Of a stretch of 61,511 nt of DNA, positions 45,694-54,589 are shown one piece after another (the first letter of the stretch is position 1; the number at the start of each line of letters is the position of its first letter). Below the pieces are notes generated by a model. It saw only the letters and a list, made by a program, of their open reading frames with translations. It did not search any database and was not told the DNA's origin. Origin of the DNA: Burkholderia sp. IMCC1007 (GTDB taxonomy: Bacteria > Pseudomonadota > Gammaproteobacteria > Burkholderiales > Burkholderiaceae); assembly GCF_027257875.1 (NCBI RefSeq), contig NZ_JAPVQY010000033.1:26324-87834 (forward strand), in the 5' to 3' direction. The position numbers and the translations under genes were made by a program.

Positions 45694-47406
45694 ATGTCCG
45701 ACCTGCAAACCTCCACCCCGAATACCGAATCCTTTGCGGCTCTGTTCGAAGAGTCGCTGACCCGCCAAGACATGCGCGCCGGCGAAGTGATTTCCGCCGA
45801 AGTCGTGCGCGTCGACCACAACTTCGTGGTCGTCAATGCAGGCCTGAAGTCCGAGGCTTACATTCCGATCGAGGAATTCCTGAACGATCAGGGCGAGGTT
45901 GAGGTGCAGTCGGGCGATTTCGTGTCCGTCGCGATCGACGCACTCGAAAACGGCTACGGCGACACGATCCTGTCGCGCGACAAGGCGAAGCGCCTTGCAT
46001 CGTGGCTGTCGCTGGAAAAGGCCCTCGACAACAACGAACTCGTCACCGGCACGATCACCGGCAAGGTGAAGGGCGGCATGACCGTGATGGTCAACGGCAT
46101 CCGCGCGTTCCTGCCGGGTTCGCTGGTCGACACGCGTCCGGTCAAGGACACGACCCCGTACGAAGGCAAGACGCTCGAGTTCCGCGTGATCAAGCTCGAT
46201 CGCAAGCGTAACAACGTCGTGCTGTCGCGTCGTGCAGTGATCGAGGCAACGCAAGGCGAAGAGCGCGCGAAGCTGCTCGAAACGCTGAAGGAAGGCGCGA
46301 TCGTCAACGGCGTGGTCAAGAACATCACCGATTACGGCGCGTTCGTCGACCTCGGTGGCATCGACGGCCTGCTGCACATCACCGACATCGCATGGCGTCG
46401 CGTGCGTCACCCGAGCGAAGTCCTGTCGGTTGGCCAGGAAGTCACCGCGAAGATCCTCAAGTTCGACCAAGAGAAGAACCGCGTCTCGCTGGGCATCAAG
46501 CAACTGGGCGACGATCCGTGGGAAGGCATCTCGCGCCGTTACCCGTCGGGCACGCGCCTGTTCGGCAAGGTCACGAATATCACCGACTACGGCGCATTCG
46601 TCGAAGTCGAATCGGGCATCGAAGGCCTGGTTCACGTGTCGGAAATGGACTGGACCAACAAGAACGTTGCGCCGTCGAAGGTTGTCCAGCTGGGCGACGA
46701 AGTCGAAGTCATGGTCCTCGAGATCGACGAAGACCGTCGTCGTATCAGCCTCGGCATGAAGCAGTGCAAGCCGAATCCGTGGGATGACTTCAGCCGCAAC
46801 TTCAAGAAGGGCGACAAGATCACGGGCGCAATCAAGTCGATCACCGACTTCGGCGTGTTCATCGGTCTGCCGGGCGGCATCGACGGCCTGGTCCACCTGT
46901 CGGACCTGTCGTGGAGCGAAGCCGGCGAAGAAGCCGTTCGCAAGTACAAGAAGGGCGACGAAGTCGAAGCAATCGTGCTCGGTATCGACGTCGAGAAGGA
47001 GCGTATTTCGCTCGGCATCAAGCAGCTCGAAGGCGACCCGTTCAGCAACTACGTTGCAATGAACGACAAGGGTTCGATCGTCGACGGCGTGGTGAAGTCG
47101 GTGGATGCGAAGGGCGCGGTCATCACGCTGACGGGCGACATCGAAGGCTACCTGCGTGCATCGGAAATCTCGCAGGATCGCGTCGAAGACGCACGCAACG
47201 TGCTGAAGGAAGGCGACAAGGTCAACGCGATGGTGATCAACATCGATCGCAAGTCGCGTGGCATCAACCTGTCGATCAAGGCGAAGGATTCGGCTGAACA
47301 ACAGGAAGCGATCCGCGGCCTGCAGTCGGACACCAGCTCGGCTGCGACCGGTACGACCAACCTCGGCGCGCTGCTGAAGGCGAAGCTCGACGGCCAGAAC
47401 CAGTAA
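45694..47406 (+). CDS. rpsA: 30S ribosomal protein S1
   Basis: A 570-residue protein with six S1 (OB-fold) domains that bind mRNA and help initiation. Repeated signatures such as DYGAFVDLGGIDGLLHITDI and YGAFVEVESGIEGLVHVSEM are evident. The start MSDLQTSTPN was chosen over upstream ATGs since it matches the family; the 141-base leader after cmk may carry autoregulatory structure, as known for rpsA. Codon use is strongly biased, as for a highly expressed gene. Confidence 0.98.
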   Translation: MSDLQTSTPNTESFAALFEESLTRQDMRAGEVISAEVVRVDHNFVVVNAGLKSEAYIPIEEFLNDQGEVEVQSGDFVSVAIDALENGYGDTILSRDKAKRLASWLSLEKALDNNELVTGTITGKVKGGMTVMVNGIRAFLPGSLVDTRPVKDTTPYEGKTLEFRVIKLDRKRNNVVLSRRAVIEATQGEERAKLLETLKEGAIVNGVVKNITDYGAFVDLGGIDGLLHITDIAWRRVRHPSEVLSVGQEVTAKILKFDQEKNRVSLGIKQLGDDPWEGISRRYPSGTRLFGKVTNITDYGAFVEVESGIEGLVHVSEMDWTNKNVAPSKVVQLGDEVEVMVLEIDEDRRRISLGMKQCKPNPWDDFSRNFKKGDKITGAIKSITDFGVFIGLPGGIDGLVHLSDLSWSEAGEEAVRKYKKGDEVEAIVLGIDVEKERISLGIKQLEGDPFSNYVAMNDKGSIVDGVVKSVDAKGAVITLTGDIEGYLRASEISQDRVEDARNVLKEGDKVNAMVINIDRKSRGINLSIKAKDSAEQQEAIRGLQSDTSSAATGTTNLGALLKAKLDGQNQ

Positions 47407-47428
47407 GCCTCACGAGGTCTGCTGAAGT

Positions 47429-47752
47429 ATGACCAAATCCGAGTTGGTCGCGCAGCTGGCATTGCGATTTCCGCAACTTGTCCTCAAGGATGCGGATTTC
47501 GCAGTGAAAACGATGCTCGATGCGATGTCCGACGCCCTGGCGAAAGGGCATCGCATTGAAATTCGGGGTTTCGGCAGCTTCGGCCTCAACCGTCGTCCGG
47601 CGCGCGTCGGACGCAACCCGAAGTCGGGGGAGAAAGTGCAGGTGCCCGAGAAGTTCGTGCCGCACTTCAAGCCCGGCAAGGAATTGCGTGAACGCGTCGA
47701 CGGCCGCGCCGGTGAGCCGCTGAAAGCTGACGATCCGGACGACGAGCGTTGA
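47429..47752 (+). CDS. ihfB: Integration host factor beta subunit
   Basis: A 107-residue DNA-bending protein. The IHF-beta core is clear: TKSELVAQLA start, GHRIEIRGFGSF, and the DNA-contacting arm NRRPARVGRNPKSGEKV. The C-terminus is slightly longer than in E. coli, acidic and ending PDDER. It follows rpsA by 22 bases, the usual pairing. Confidence 0.97.
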   Translation: MTKSELVAQLALRFPQLVLKDADFAVKTMLDAMSDALAKGHRIEIRGFGSFGLNRRPARVGRNPKSGEKVQVPEKFVPHFKPGKELRERVDGRAGEPLKADDPDDER

Positions 47753-47794
47753 GCGTCGTTCGGTGTACCCGGAACCCATCCGGCGAAGGCTGAA

Positions 47795-47826
47795 GAAAAA
47801 AAGCGCCCCCAGTGGGCGCTTTTTTC
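47795..47826 (+). terminator. Terminator of the rpsA-ihfB transcript
   Basis: An eight-base GC stem (AAGCGCCC at 47801-47808, complement 47814-47821) sits between A-rich and T-rich runs. It closes the cmk-rpsA-ihfB stretch. Confidence 0.9.
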
Positions 47827-47963
47827 ATTTCCGGTGACAGCGTGACAGCCCTCGCGCGCAGGATGTGCGGTGACGCGGAAACGCTTCCTTTACAATACGG
47901 GTCGATTCGGCGCCGCGAAGGGGAGTCGCGCGCCGCGGCACACCTCAACAAAGAGAGGGCTAC

Positions 47964-48257
47964 ATGAAGTTTATCGTCTGGCTGATCCGGGTATTGGTGT
48001 TCGTGCTGCTGCTGGTGCTCGCGCTGGCCAATACGCAAACCGCGACGCTGAATTTCCTTGCCGGCTACACGTGGCAAGCGCCGCTGATCCTGATCGGTCT
48101 CGCGTTCTTCGGAGTAGGGCTGCTCGCTGGCCTGCTGTCCGCGTTGCCAGCGATCTTCCGTCTGCGTCTCGAGAACGGGCGCCTGAAGCGCGATCTGCGC
48201 GCGGCGCGCGAAACCCCGGTCGTCGTCGACCAGCCGCCGATGCCGCCCGTCATTTAA
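47964..48257 (+). CDS. lapA: LapA family inner-membrane protein
   Basis: A 97-residue protein with two predicted helices (residues about 4-24 and 40-66) joined by a short loop, then a basic amphipathic helix (RLRLENGRLKRDLRAAR) and a proline-rich tail. This is the LapA (YciS, DUF1049) layout. LapA and LapB act together in LPS assembly and FtsH-mediated turnover of LpxC in E. coli. It starts with a GAGAGGG ribosome binding site and precedes lapB by 53 bases. Confidence 0.92.
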   Translation: MKFIVWLIRVLVFVLLLVLALANTQTATLNFLAGYTWQAPLILIGLAFFGVGLLAGLLSALPAIFRLRLENGRLKRDLRAARETPVVVDQPPMPPVI

Positions 48258-48310
48258 CACGGACGCCGCGCGAGTCTCGCGCGGTTTTCGTCTCTGCTTC
48301 GATATTTCGC

Positions 48311-49483
48311 ATGGATCTGGATTTCTGGTGGTTGCTCGCGATTCCGGTGGCGTTTGCGCTCGGCTGGGCGGCGTCACGCTATGACCTGAAGAATCTCCTG
48401 TCGGAGAGCGCCAACCTGCCGCGATCGTATTTTCGCGGCCTCAATTTTCTGCTGAACGAACAACCGGACAAGGCGATCGATGCGTTCATCGAAGTCGCGA
48501 AGCTCGACCCCGAGACGGTCGAACTGCACTTCGCGCTCGGCAACCTGTTTCGCCGCCGCGGCGAAACCGACCGCGCGATCCGCGTGCACCAGAACCTGCT
48601 GAGCCGCACTGACCTGCCGGTCAACGAGCGCGATCACGCGCTGTACGAACTCGGCCAGGATTTTCTGAAGGCCGGCCTGCTCGATCGCGCCGAAGAGGCG
48701 TTCCATCGGCTCGCCGAAGGCGACTACGCGCTGGGCGCGCAGCGGGCGCTGCTGACGATCTACGAGATCGAGAAGGACTGGAACAAGTCGATCGATACCG
48801 CGAAGCGCATCGAGTCGATGAGCGAGAAGTCGCTCGGCACCGAAATCGCGCAGTTCCATTGCGAGCTTGCGCAGGACGCGCTGCAACGCAAGAACGCCGC
48901 GGCCGCGGCCGAGCAGCTGAAGCTCGCGCTGGTCGCGAACCCGCAGAACGTGCGCGCGACGATCCTGTCCGGCGATGCGGCCGCAGCGGCCGACGATCCC
49001 GCGGCGGCGATCGAGCACTGGAAGCGTGTGGAAAAGCAGAATCCGGCCTATCTGCCGCTCGTCGCCGACAAGCTGATGAAGGCCTACGTCGCGCTTGGCA
49101 AGACGGTCGAAGGTGCCGAACTGCTGATGGACTACGTCGACCGTTATCCGTCGAACGACCTGCTCGATATCGCGTACCAGCACATCGCCGGGCTGCGCGG
49201 CCAGGAAGCGGCGCATACGCTCGCGCGCGCGCAGATGGAGAAGTCGCCGAACCTGTCGGGCATGCTGCATCTGCTCGATGCGCAGATCGCGGCCGCCGAC
49301 GAGCCGCGCCGCAAGGAACTTGAAATGATGCGCACGCTGATCCGGCAGCGCACCAAAAATCTGCCACGCTATACGTGCCAGAATTGCGGTTTCCGCGCAC
49401 GGCTTTTCTACTGGCAGTGCCCGGGATGCAGCGGCTGGGAAACCTATGCGCCGCGCCGCGTCGAACCTGCGATGCCGGGCTGA
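48311..49483 (+). CDS. lapB: LPS assembly protein LapB (YciM)
   Basis: A 390-residue inner-membrane protein. An N-terminal helix (residues about 5-22) anchors it. About nine TPR-like repeats follow (DKAIDAFIEVAKLDPE, then GETDRAIRVHQNLL). The tail is a rubredoxin-like metal site with CQNC at 356-359 and CPGC at 370-373. It tunes LpxC degradation and so LPS levels. The start ATG at 48311 gives the family N-terminus MDLDFWWLLAIPVA. Confidence 0.95.
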   Translation: MDLDFWWLLAIPVAFALGWAASRYDLKNLLSESANLPRSYFRGLNFLLNEQPDKAIDAFIEVAKLDPETVELHFALGNLFRRRGETDRAIRVHQNLLSRTDLPVNERDHALYELGQDFLKAGLLDRAEEAFHRLAEGDYALGAQRALLTIYEIEKDWNKSIDTAKRIESMSEKSLGTEIAQFHCELAQDALQRKNAAAAAEQLKLALVANPQNVRATILSGDAAAAADDPAAAIEHWKRVEKQNPAYLPLVADKLMKAYVALGKTVEGAELLMDYVDRYPSNDLLDIAYQHIAGLRGQEAAHTLARAQMEKSPNLSGMLHLLDAQIAAADEPRRKELEMMRTLIRQRTKNLPRYTCQNCGFRARLFYWQCPGCSGWETYAPRRVEPAMPG

Positions 49484-49573
49484 TCCCGGCGTACGGCGCC
49501 GACGCGCAGCGGTTGCCGCCGGGTTCCGCCCGGCGGCCAAGTTAGTCAATTACCGGGAAGTACCGGAGCATCT

Positions 49574-50974
49574 ATGAAAATCACCATCATCGGCACCGGC
49601 TATGTCGGCCTCGTCACGGGTTCGTGTCTCGCCGAGATCGGCCACGACGTCTTCTGTCTGGACGTCGACCCGCGCAAGATCGAAATCCTTAACAACGGCG
49701 GGATGCCGATTCACGAACCCGGTCTGCTGGACATCGTTGCACGCAACCGCGCCGCAGGACGCCTGCAGTTCTCGACCGACATCGAAGCAAGCGTCGCGCA
49801 CGGCGAGATCCAGTTCATCGCGGTCGGCACGCCGCCCGACGAGGACGGCTCGGCCGACCTGCAATACGTGCTCGAGGCCGCGCGCAACATCGGCCGTCAC
49901 ATGACGGGCTTCAAGGTCATCGTCGACAAGTCGACGGTGCCGGTCGGCACCGCGCAACGCGTGCGCGCCGTGGTCGACGAGGCGCTCGGCGCACGCGGGC
50001 TCGCGGGCAGCGTCGCGCATCGCTTCTCGGTCGTGTCGAATCCGGAGTTCCTGAAGGAAGGGGCGGCCGTCGAGGACTTCATGCGTCCGGACCGGATCAT
50101 CATCGGCGTTGCCGACGACGAGACGGGCGCGATCGCGCGCGAGAAGATGAAGAAGCTCTACGCGCCGTTCAACCGCAATCACGAGCGCACGATCTACATG
50201 GACGTGCGTTCGGCGGAATTCGCGAAATATGCGGCGAACGCAATGCTGGCAACGCGTATCTCGTTCATGAACGAGATGTCGAATCTTGCCGACAAGGTCG
50301 GCGCCGACATCGAGGCCGTGCGCCGCGGGATCGGCTCCGATCCGCGCATCGGCTATCACTTCCTGTACGCGGGCGTCGGTTACGGCGGCTCGTGCTTTCC
50401 GAAGGACGTCCAAGCGCTGATTCGCACGGCCGGCGAGAACGGCCAGCCGCTGCGCATCCTGGAGGCCGTCGAAGCGGCCAACTCCGCGCAGAAGGACGTG
50501 CTGATCGGCAAGGTCGAGCAGCGCTTCGGCGCGGATCTGACCGGCCGCGAATTCGCGGTCTGGGGCCTCGCGTTCAAGCCGAACACGGACGACATGCGCG
50601 AGGCGCCGAGCCGCCGGCTGATCGCCGCCTTGCTCGGGCGCGGCGCGACCGTCCGCGCGTACGATCCGGTCGCGATCGACGAGGCGCGCCGCGTGTTCGC
50701 GCTCGACCTCGGCGAAAATTCCGATGCGCTCGCGCGCCTGCATTTCGTCGATACGCAGGATGCGGCCGTGACGGCAGCGGACGCGCTCGTGATCGTCACC
50801 GAGTGGAAGGAATTCAGGAGCCCCGATTTCACGCGCCTGAAAGCGGAATTGAAGGCACCGGTGATCTTCGACGGGCGTAACCTGTACGAGCCGGATGCGA
50901 TGGCCGAGCTCGGCATCGATTACTACGCGATCGGGCGCCCGCATGTCGATCCCGAGTCGCGCTCCCGTGGATGA
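49574..50974 (+). CDS. udg: UDP-glucose 6-dehydrogenase
   Basis: A 466-residue enzyme making UDP-glucuronate by a four-electron oxidation. The NAD motif GTGYVG is at residues 7-12 and catalytic Cys274 lies in YGGSCFPKD. In Burkholderia UDP-glucuronate supplies aminoarabinose for lipid A and exopolysaccharide. It is followed after eight bases by hldA, consistent with an envelope sugar operon. The symbol ugd is also used for it. Confidence 0.95.
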   Translation: MKITIIGTGYVGLVTGSCLAEIGHDVFCLDVDPRKIEILNNGGMPIHEPGLLDIVARNRAAGRLQFSTDIEASVAHGEIQFIAVGTPPDEDGSADLQYVLEAARNIGRHMTGFKVIVDKSTVPVGTAQRVRAVVDEALGARGLAGSVAHRFSVVSNPEFLKEGAAVEDFMRPDRIIIGVADDETGAIAREKMKKLYAPFNRNHERTIYMDVRSAEFAKYAANAMLATRISFMNEMSNLADKVGADIEAVRRGIGSDPRIGYHFLYAGVGYGGSCFPKDVQALIRTAGENGQPLRILEAVEAANSAQKDVLIGKVEQRFGADLTGREFAVWGLAFKPNTDDMREAPSRRLIAALLGRGATVRAYDPVAIDEARRVFALDLGENSDALARLHFVDTQDAAVTAADALVIVTEWKEFRSPDFTRLKAELKAPVIFDGRNLYEPDAMAELGIDYYAIGRPHVDPESRSRG

Positions 50975-50981
50975 TCGCACG

Positions 50982-51932
50982 ATGACTATTCTTCGCGAAG
51001 TGGTGCCGGTACCGCGCGAGCAACTTGCGCGTTCGCGTGTGCTCGTCGTCGGTGACGTCATGCTCGACCGCTACTGGTTCGGCAACGTCGACCGTATTTC
51101 CCCGGAAGCGCCGGTGCCGGTCGTGCACGTGCAGCGTCAGGAAGAGCGGCTCGGCGGTGCGGCCAACGTCGCGCGCAACGCCGTCACGCTCGGCGCTCAG
51201 GCCGGGCTGCTGTGCGTCGTCGGCTGCGACGAGCCCGGGGAGCGGATCGTGGAGCTGCTCGCCAGCAGCGGCGTGACGTGCCATCTCGAACGCGACGCCG
51301 CGCTGCCGACGACGATCAAGCTGCGCGTGCTCGCGCGCCAGCAGCAACTGCTGCGCGTCGACTTCGAGGCGATGCCGACGCACGAGGTGCTGCTCGCCGG
51401 GCTCGCGCATTTCGATGCGCTGCTGCCGCAGCACGACGTCGTGCTGATGTCGGATTACGCGAAAGGCGGTCTCACACACGTGACGACGATGATCGAGAAG
51501 GCGCGCGCGGCCGGCAAGACCGTGCTCGTCGATCCGAAGGGCGGCGACTGGGCGCGCTATCGCGGCGCATCGCTGATCACGCCGAATCGCGCCGAGTTGC
51601 GCGAAGTCGTCGGTCAGTGGAAATCGGAAGACGACCTGCGCGCGCGCGTCGCAACGCTGCGCCAGGAACTCGACCTCGAGGCATTGCTGCTCACGCGTTC
51701 GGAAGAGGGGATGACGCTCTTTTCCGCCACGGGCGAACTGCATGCGCCGGCGCTTGCGCGCGAGGTGTACGACGTATCCGGCGCGGGCGATACCGTGATC
51801 GCGACGGTGGCGACGATGCTCGGTGCGGGCGTGCCGCTCGTCGATGCCGTCGTGCTGGCGAACCGCGCGGCGGGCATCGTGGTCGGCAAGCTCGGCACGG
51901 CTACCGTCGATTACGACGAACTGTTTCACTGA
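50982..51932 (+). CDS. hldA: D-glycero-beta-D-manno-heptose-7-phosphate kinase
   Basis: A 316-residue ribokinase-type kinase acting on heptose 7-phosphate for the LPS inner core. GGAANVARN near residue 55 and DVSGAGDTVIA in the C-terminal half are PfkB motifs. It is a stand-alone kinase, without the adenylyltransferase domain of HldE, so a separate HldC is expected elsewhere. Start taken as MTILREVVPVP; an ATG at 50943 inside udg is the alternative. Confidence 0.92.
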   Translation: MTILREVVPVPREQLARSRVLVVGDVMLDRYWFGNVDRISPEAPVPVVHVQRQEERLGGAANVARNAVTLGAQAGLLCVVGCDEPGERIVELLASSGVTCHLERDAALPTTIKLRVLARQQQLLRVDFEAMPTHEVLLAGLAHFDALLPQHDVVLMSDYAKGGLTHVTTMIEKARAAGKTVLVDPKGGDWARYRGASLITPNRAELREVVGQWKSEDDLRARVATLRQELDLEALLLTRSEEGMTLFSATGELHAPALAREVYDVSGAGDTVIATVATMLGAGVPLVDAVVLANRAAGIVVGKLGTATVDYDELFH

Positions 51933-51995
51933 GCGCATTCGGGCGGCGCCGTCGGTGCGTCGCCCGCATCTCTCGCATTTTTAGGCAGGACGGTC

Positions 51996-52988
51996 ATGAC
52001 CATTATCGTTACCGGCGCAGCCGGCTTTATCGGCGCGAACATCGTCAAGGCGCTCAACGAGCGCGGCGAGACGCGCATCGTCGCAGTCGACAATCTGACG
52101 CGCGCGGACAAGTTCCGCAACCTCGTCGATTGCGAGATCGACGACTATCTCGACAAGACGGAATTCGTCGAGCGCTTCACGCGCGGCGATTTCGGCAAAG
52201 TACGCGCGGTGTTCCATGAAGGCGCCTGTTCGGACACGATGGAAACCGACGGCCGCTACATGATGGACAACAACTTCCGCTACAGCCGCGCCGTGCTCGA
52301 CGCATGCCTCGCGCAAGGCGCGCAGTTCCTGTACGCGTCGTCGGCCGCGATCTACGGCGGCTCCACGCGTTTCGTCGAGGAACGTGAAGTCGAAGCGCCG
52401 CTGAACGTCTACGGCTATTCGAAGTTCCTGTTCGACCAGGTGATCCGTCGCGTGCTGCCGAGCGCGAAGAGCCAGATCGCCGGGTTCCGCTATTTCAACG
52501 TGTACGGCCAGCGCGAGACGCACAAGGGCCGTATGGCGTCGGTGGCGTTCCACAACTTCAACCAGTTCCGTGCGGAAGGCAAGGTCAAGCTGTTCGGCGA
52601 GTACAACGGTTATGCGCCGGGCGAGCAGACGCGCGACTTCGTGTCGGTCGAGGACGTCGCGAAGGTGAACCTGTTCTTCTTCGATCATCCGGAGAAGTCG
52701 GGCATCTTCAATCTCGGCACCGGCCGTGCGCAACCGTTCAACGACATCGCATCGACGGTCGTGAACACGCTGCGCGCGCTCGACAACCTGCCGCCGCTGA
52801 CGCTCGCGCAGCAGGTCGAGCAGGGCCTGATCGAATACGTGCCGTTCCCCGATGCACTGCGCGGCAAGTACCAGTGCTTCACGCAGGCCGACCAGACGAA
52901 ACTGCGCGCGGCCGGCTACGACGCGCCGTTCTTCACCGTGCAGGAAGGCGTCGATCGCTACGTACGTTGGCTGTCCGGCCAGGTTTAA
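51996..52988 (+). CDS. hldD: ADP-L-glycero-D-manno-heptose 6-epimerase
   Basis: A 330-residue NADP-dependent epimerase for LPS heptose. The Rossmann motif TGAAGFIG starts at residue 6, the YGYSKFLFD segment carries the catalytic Tyr and Lys, and FNVYGQRE is conserved. It follows hldA by 63 bases and ends at a hairpin terminator. Confidence 0.96.
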   Translation: MTIIVTGAAGFIGANIVKALNERGETRIVAVDNLTRADKFRNLVDCEIDDYLDKTEFVERFTRGDFGKVRAVFHEGACSDTMETDGRYMMDNNFRYSRAVLDACLAQGAQFLYASSAAIYGGSTRFVEEREVEAPLNVYGYSKFLFDQVIRRVLPSAKSQIAGFRYFNVYGQRETHKGRMASVAFHNFNQFRAEGKVKLFGEYNGYAPGEQTRDFVSVEDVAKVNLFFFDHPEKSGIFNLGTGRAQPFNDIASTVVNTLRALDNLPPLTLAQQVEQGLIEYVPFPDALRGKYQCFTQADQTKLRAAGYDAPFFTVQEGVDRYVRWLSGQV

Positions 52989-53020
52989 ACGCAAGCATTG
53001 CATCGATAGACTGGGTCTCA

Positions 53021-53044
53021 CGGTCGGCAGCCGCCGGCCGTTTT
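53021..53044 (+). terminator. Terminator of the udg-hldA-hldD transcript
   Basis: CGGTCGGC (53021-53028) pairs, with one G-U, to 53033-53040 across AGCC, followed by TTTT. It lies 32 bases after hldD. Confidence 0.7.
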
Positions 53045-53061
53045 CATCGGAGATCCAGCAC

Positions 53062-53406
53062 ATGATCAGGAAATGGTTTGCTGCAGCTGCCATGCTCGGC
53101 GCGATCGCGTCGGCCTGGGCAGCCGTCGACGTCAACACTGCGAACGAGGATGCGCTCGTGGGCATCAAGGGCATCGGTCCCGCGCGGGCTAAGGCGATTC
53201 TCGACGAGCGCGGCGCACGCGGCCCGTTCAGGAATGCAGAAGATCTCGCGTCGCGCGTGAAAGGCATGGGCGGCCATACGGTCGAGCGCCTTCAGCAGGA
53301 GGGCTTGACGATCGGCGCGGCGGGTTCGGCGGCGCCGGCGCCTGCCGCCGGCAAACCGGCTGCGGCGAAACCCGCCGCGGCGCCGGCTCGCACCGCACAA
53401 AAGTAA
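53062..53406 (+). CDS. ComEA-like helix-hairpin-helix protein
   Basis: A 114-residue protein with a signal peptide (cleavage near AWAA) and a helix-hairpin-helix domain at about residues 22-82 (DVNTANEDALVGIKGIGPARAKAIL, a ComEA hallmark). A Lys/Ala/Pro-rich tail follows. ComEA proteins bind incoming DNA in the periplasm during transformation; many short homologues are unproven. Transcribed alone with its own terminator. Confidence 0.87.
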   Translation: MIRKWFAAAAMLGAIASAWAAVDVNTANEDALVGIKGIGPARAKAILDERGARGPFRNAEDLASRVKGMGGHTVERLQQEGLTIGAAGSAAPAPAAGKPAAAKPAAAPARTAQK

Positions 53407-53454
53407 CGCGCACCCGACGAAAGGCTCCTTCAGTCGCCGTCGTTGCGGCGGTTT

Positions 53455-53478
53455 CCCGCGGCGTGCCGCGGGCTTTTT
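53455..53478 (+). terminator. Terminator of the ComEA-like gene
   Basis: CCCGCGGC (53455-53462) pairs perfectly with 53465-53472 and is followed by CTTTTT. Confidence 0.8.
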
Positions 53479-53570
53479 GCGTGCGTGCCGTGCGCGTGCC
53501 AGCGCGGATCGTCCGACCGGTCTATTCCATCGGCGCAATGGGGTTGCCGGCGCTAGCCGCGGCACTGGTT

Positions 53571-53586
53571 TACAATCGATCGATTG
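53571..53586 (+). promoter_or_regulatory. cysM -10 box overlapped by a palindrome
   Basis: TACAAT (53571-53576) is a -10 candidate. It overlaps the perfect 14-base palindrome CAATCGATCGATTG (53573-53586), 27 bases before the cysM start. A bound regulator there would block transcription; none can be named. Confidence 0.45.
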
Positions 53587-53612
53587 ATCGGCCTCGTACT
53601 CACGGTATCTCC

Positions 53613-54515
53613 ATGGCTTACAAAACTATCGAAGACACGATCGGCAACACGCCGCTCGTGCAACTGGTCCGCCTGCCGGACGACGAGATTCGCGCACGCA
53701 ACAACGTGTTGCTCGCGAAGCTGGAAGGCAACAACCCGGCCGGCTCCGTGAAGGATCGTCCGGCGTTGTCGATGATCAGCAAGGCCGAAGCGCGTGGCCG
53801 GATCAAGCCGGGCGATACGCTGATCGAGGCGACGAGCGGCAACACGGGCATCGCGCTCGCGATGGCGGCGGCGATCCGCGGCTACAAGATGGTGCTGATC
53901 ATGCCGGAAGACCTGTCGGTCGAGCGCCGCCAGAGCATGGCCGCCTACGGTGCGGAGATCATCCTTACGCCGGTGAAGGGCGGGATGGAGCTGGCACGCG
54001 ATCTCGCGGAGCAGATGCAGCGCGAAGGCAAGGGCGTGATCCTCGATCAGTTCGGAAACCCCGACAATCCGATCGCGCACTACGAAACGACGGGCCCGGA
54101 GATCTGGCGCGACACCGAAGGCCGCGTCACGCACTTCGTGTCGGCGATGGGCACGACGGGCACGATCATGGGCACGTCGCGTTATCTGAAGGAACAGAAT
54201 CCGGCGATCGAGATCATCGGCGCGCAGCCGGAAGACGGCTCGCGTATTCCCGGTATCCGCAAGTGGCCGGAAGCCTATATGCCGACGATTTTCGATCGCA
54301 GTCGCGTCGATCGCGTCGAGAACGTGAGCCAGGCTGCGTCCGAAACGATGGCGCGGCGGCTCGCGGCCGTCGAGGGCATTTTCGCCGGCATTTCGTCGGG
54401 AGGCGCATGCGAAGTCGCGCTGCGCATCGCGCGTCAGGTCGAGAACGCGACGATCGTGTTCATTGTGTGCGATCGCGGCGACCGCTATCTGTCGACCGGC
54501 GTGTTTCCTGCCTGA
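53613..54515 (+). CDS. cysM: Cysteine synthase B (O-acetylserine sulfhydrylase, CysM type)
   Basis: A 300-residue PLP enzyme making cysteine from O-acetylserine, with thiosulfate accepted by CysM types. The PLP Lys47 lies in GSVKDRP and TSGNTGIALAMAAA follows. The PLP phosphate loop is VSAMGTTGTIMG. The start MAYKTIEDTIG matches CysM; upstream residues do not. Convergent with mltB across a shared terminator. Confidence 0.95.
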   Translation: MAYKTIEDTIGNTPLVQLVRLPDDEIRARNNVLLAKLEGNNPAGSVKDRPALSMISKAEARGRIKPGDTLIEATSGNTGIALAMAAAIRGYKMVLIMPEDLSVERRQSMAAYGAEIILTPVKGGMELARDLAEQMQREGKGVILDQFGNPDNPIAHYETTGPEIWRDTEGRVTHFVSAMGTTGTIMGTSRYLKEQNPAIEIIGAQPEDGSRIPGIRKWPEAYMPTIFDRSRVDRVENVSQAASETMARRLAAVEGIFAGISSGGACEVALRIARQVENATIVFIVCDRGDRYLSTGVFPA

Positions 54516-54542
54516 GCCCAGGCGGCACGCCCTCGGGCACGC

Positions 54543-54576
54543 AATAAAAAGCGCCGCATCTGCGGCGCTTTTTATT
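54543..54576. terminator. Bidirectional terminator between cysM and mltB
   Basis: A perfect 16-base inverted repeat (AATAAAAAGCGCCGCA at 54543-54558, complement at 54561-54576) has A and T runs on its two sides, so it serves both convergent genes. Confidence 0.92.
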
Positions 54577-54589
54577 TGGGCAGTTGCGC

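Noticed and set aside
45601..47301. Minus-strand open frame of 566 codons opposite rpsA
   Set aside because: Its apparent repeats mirror the S1 domains on the plus strand.
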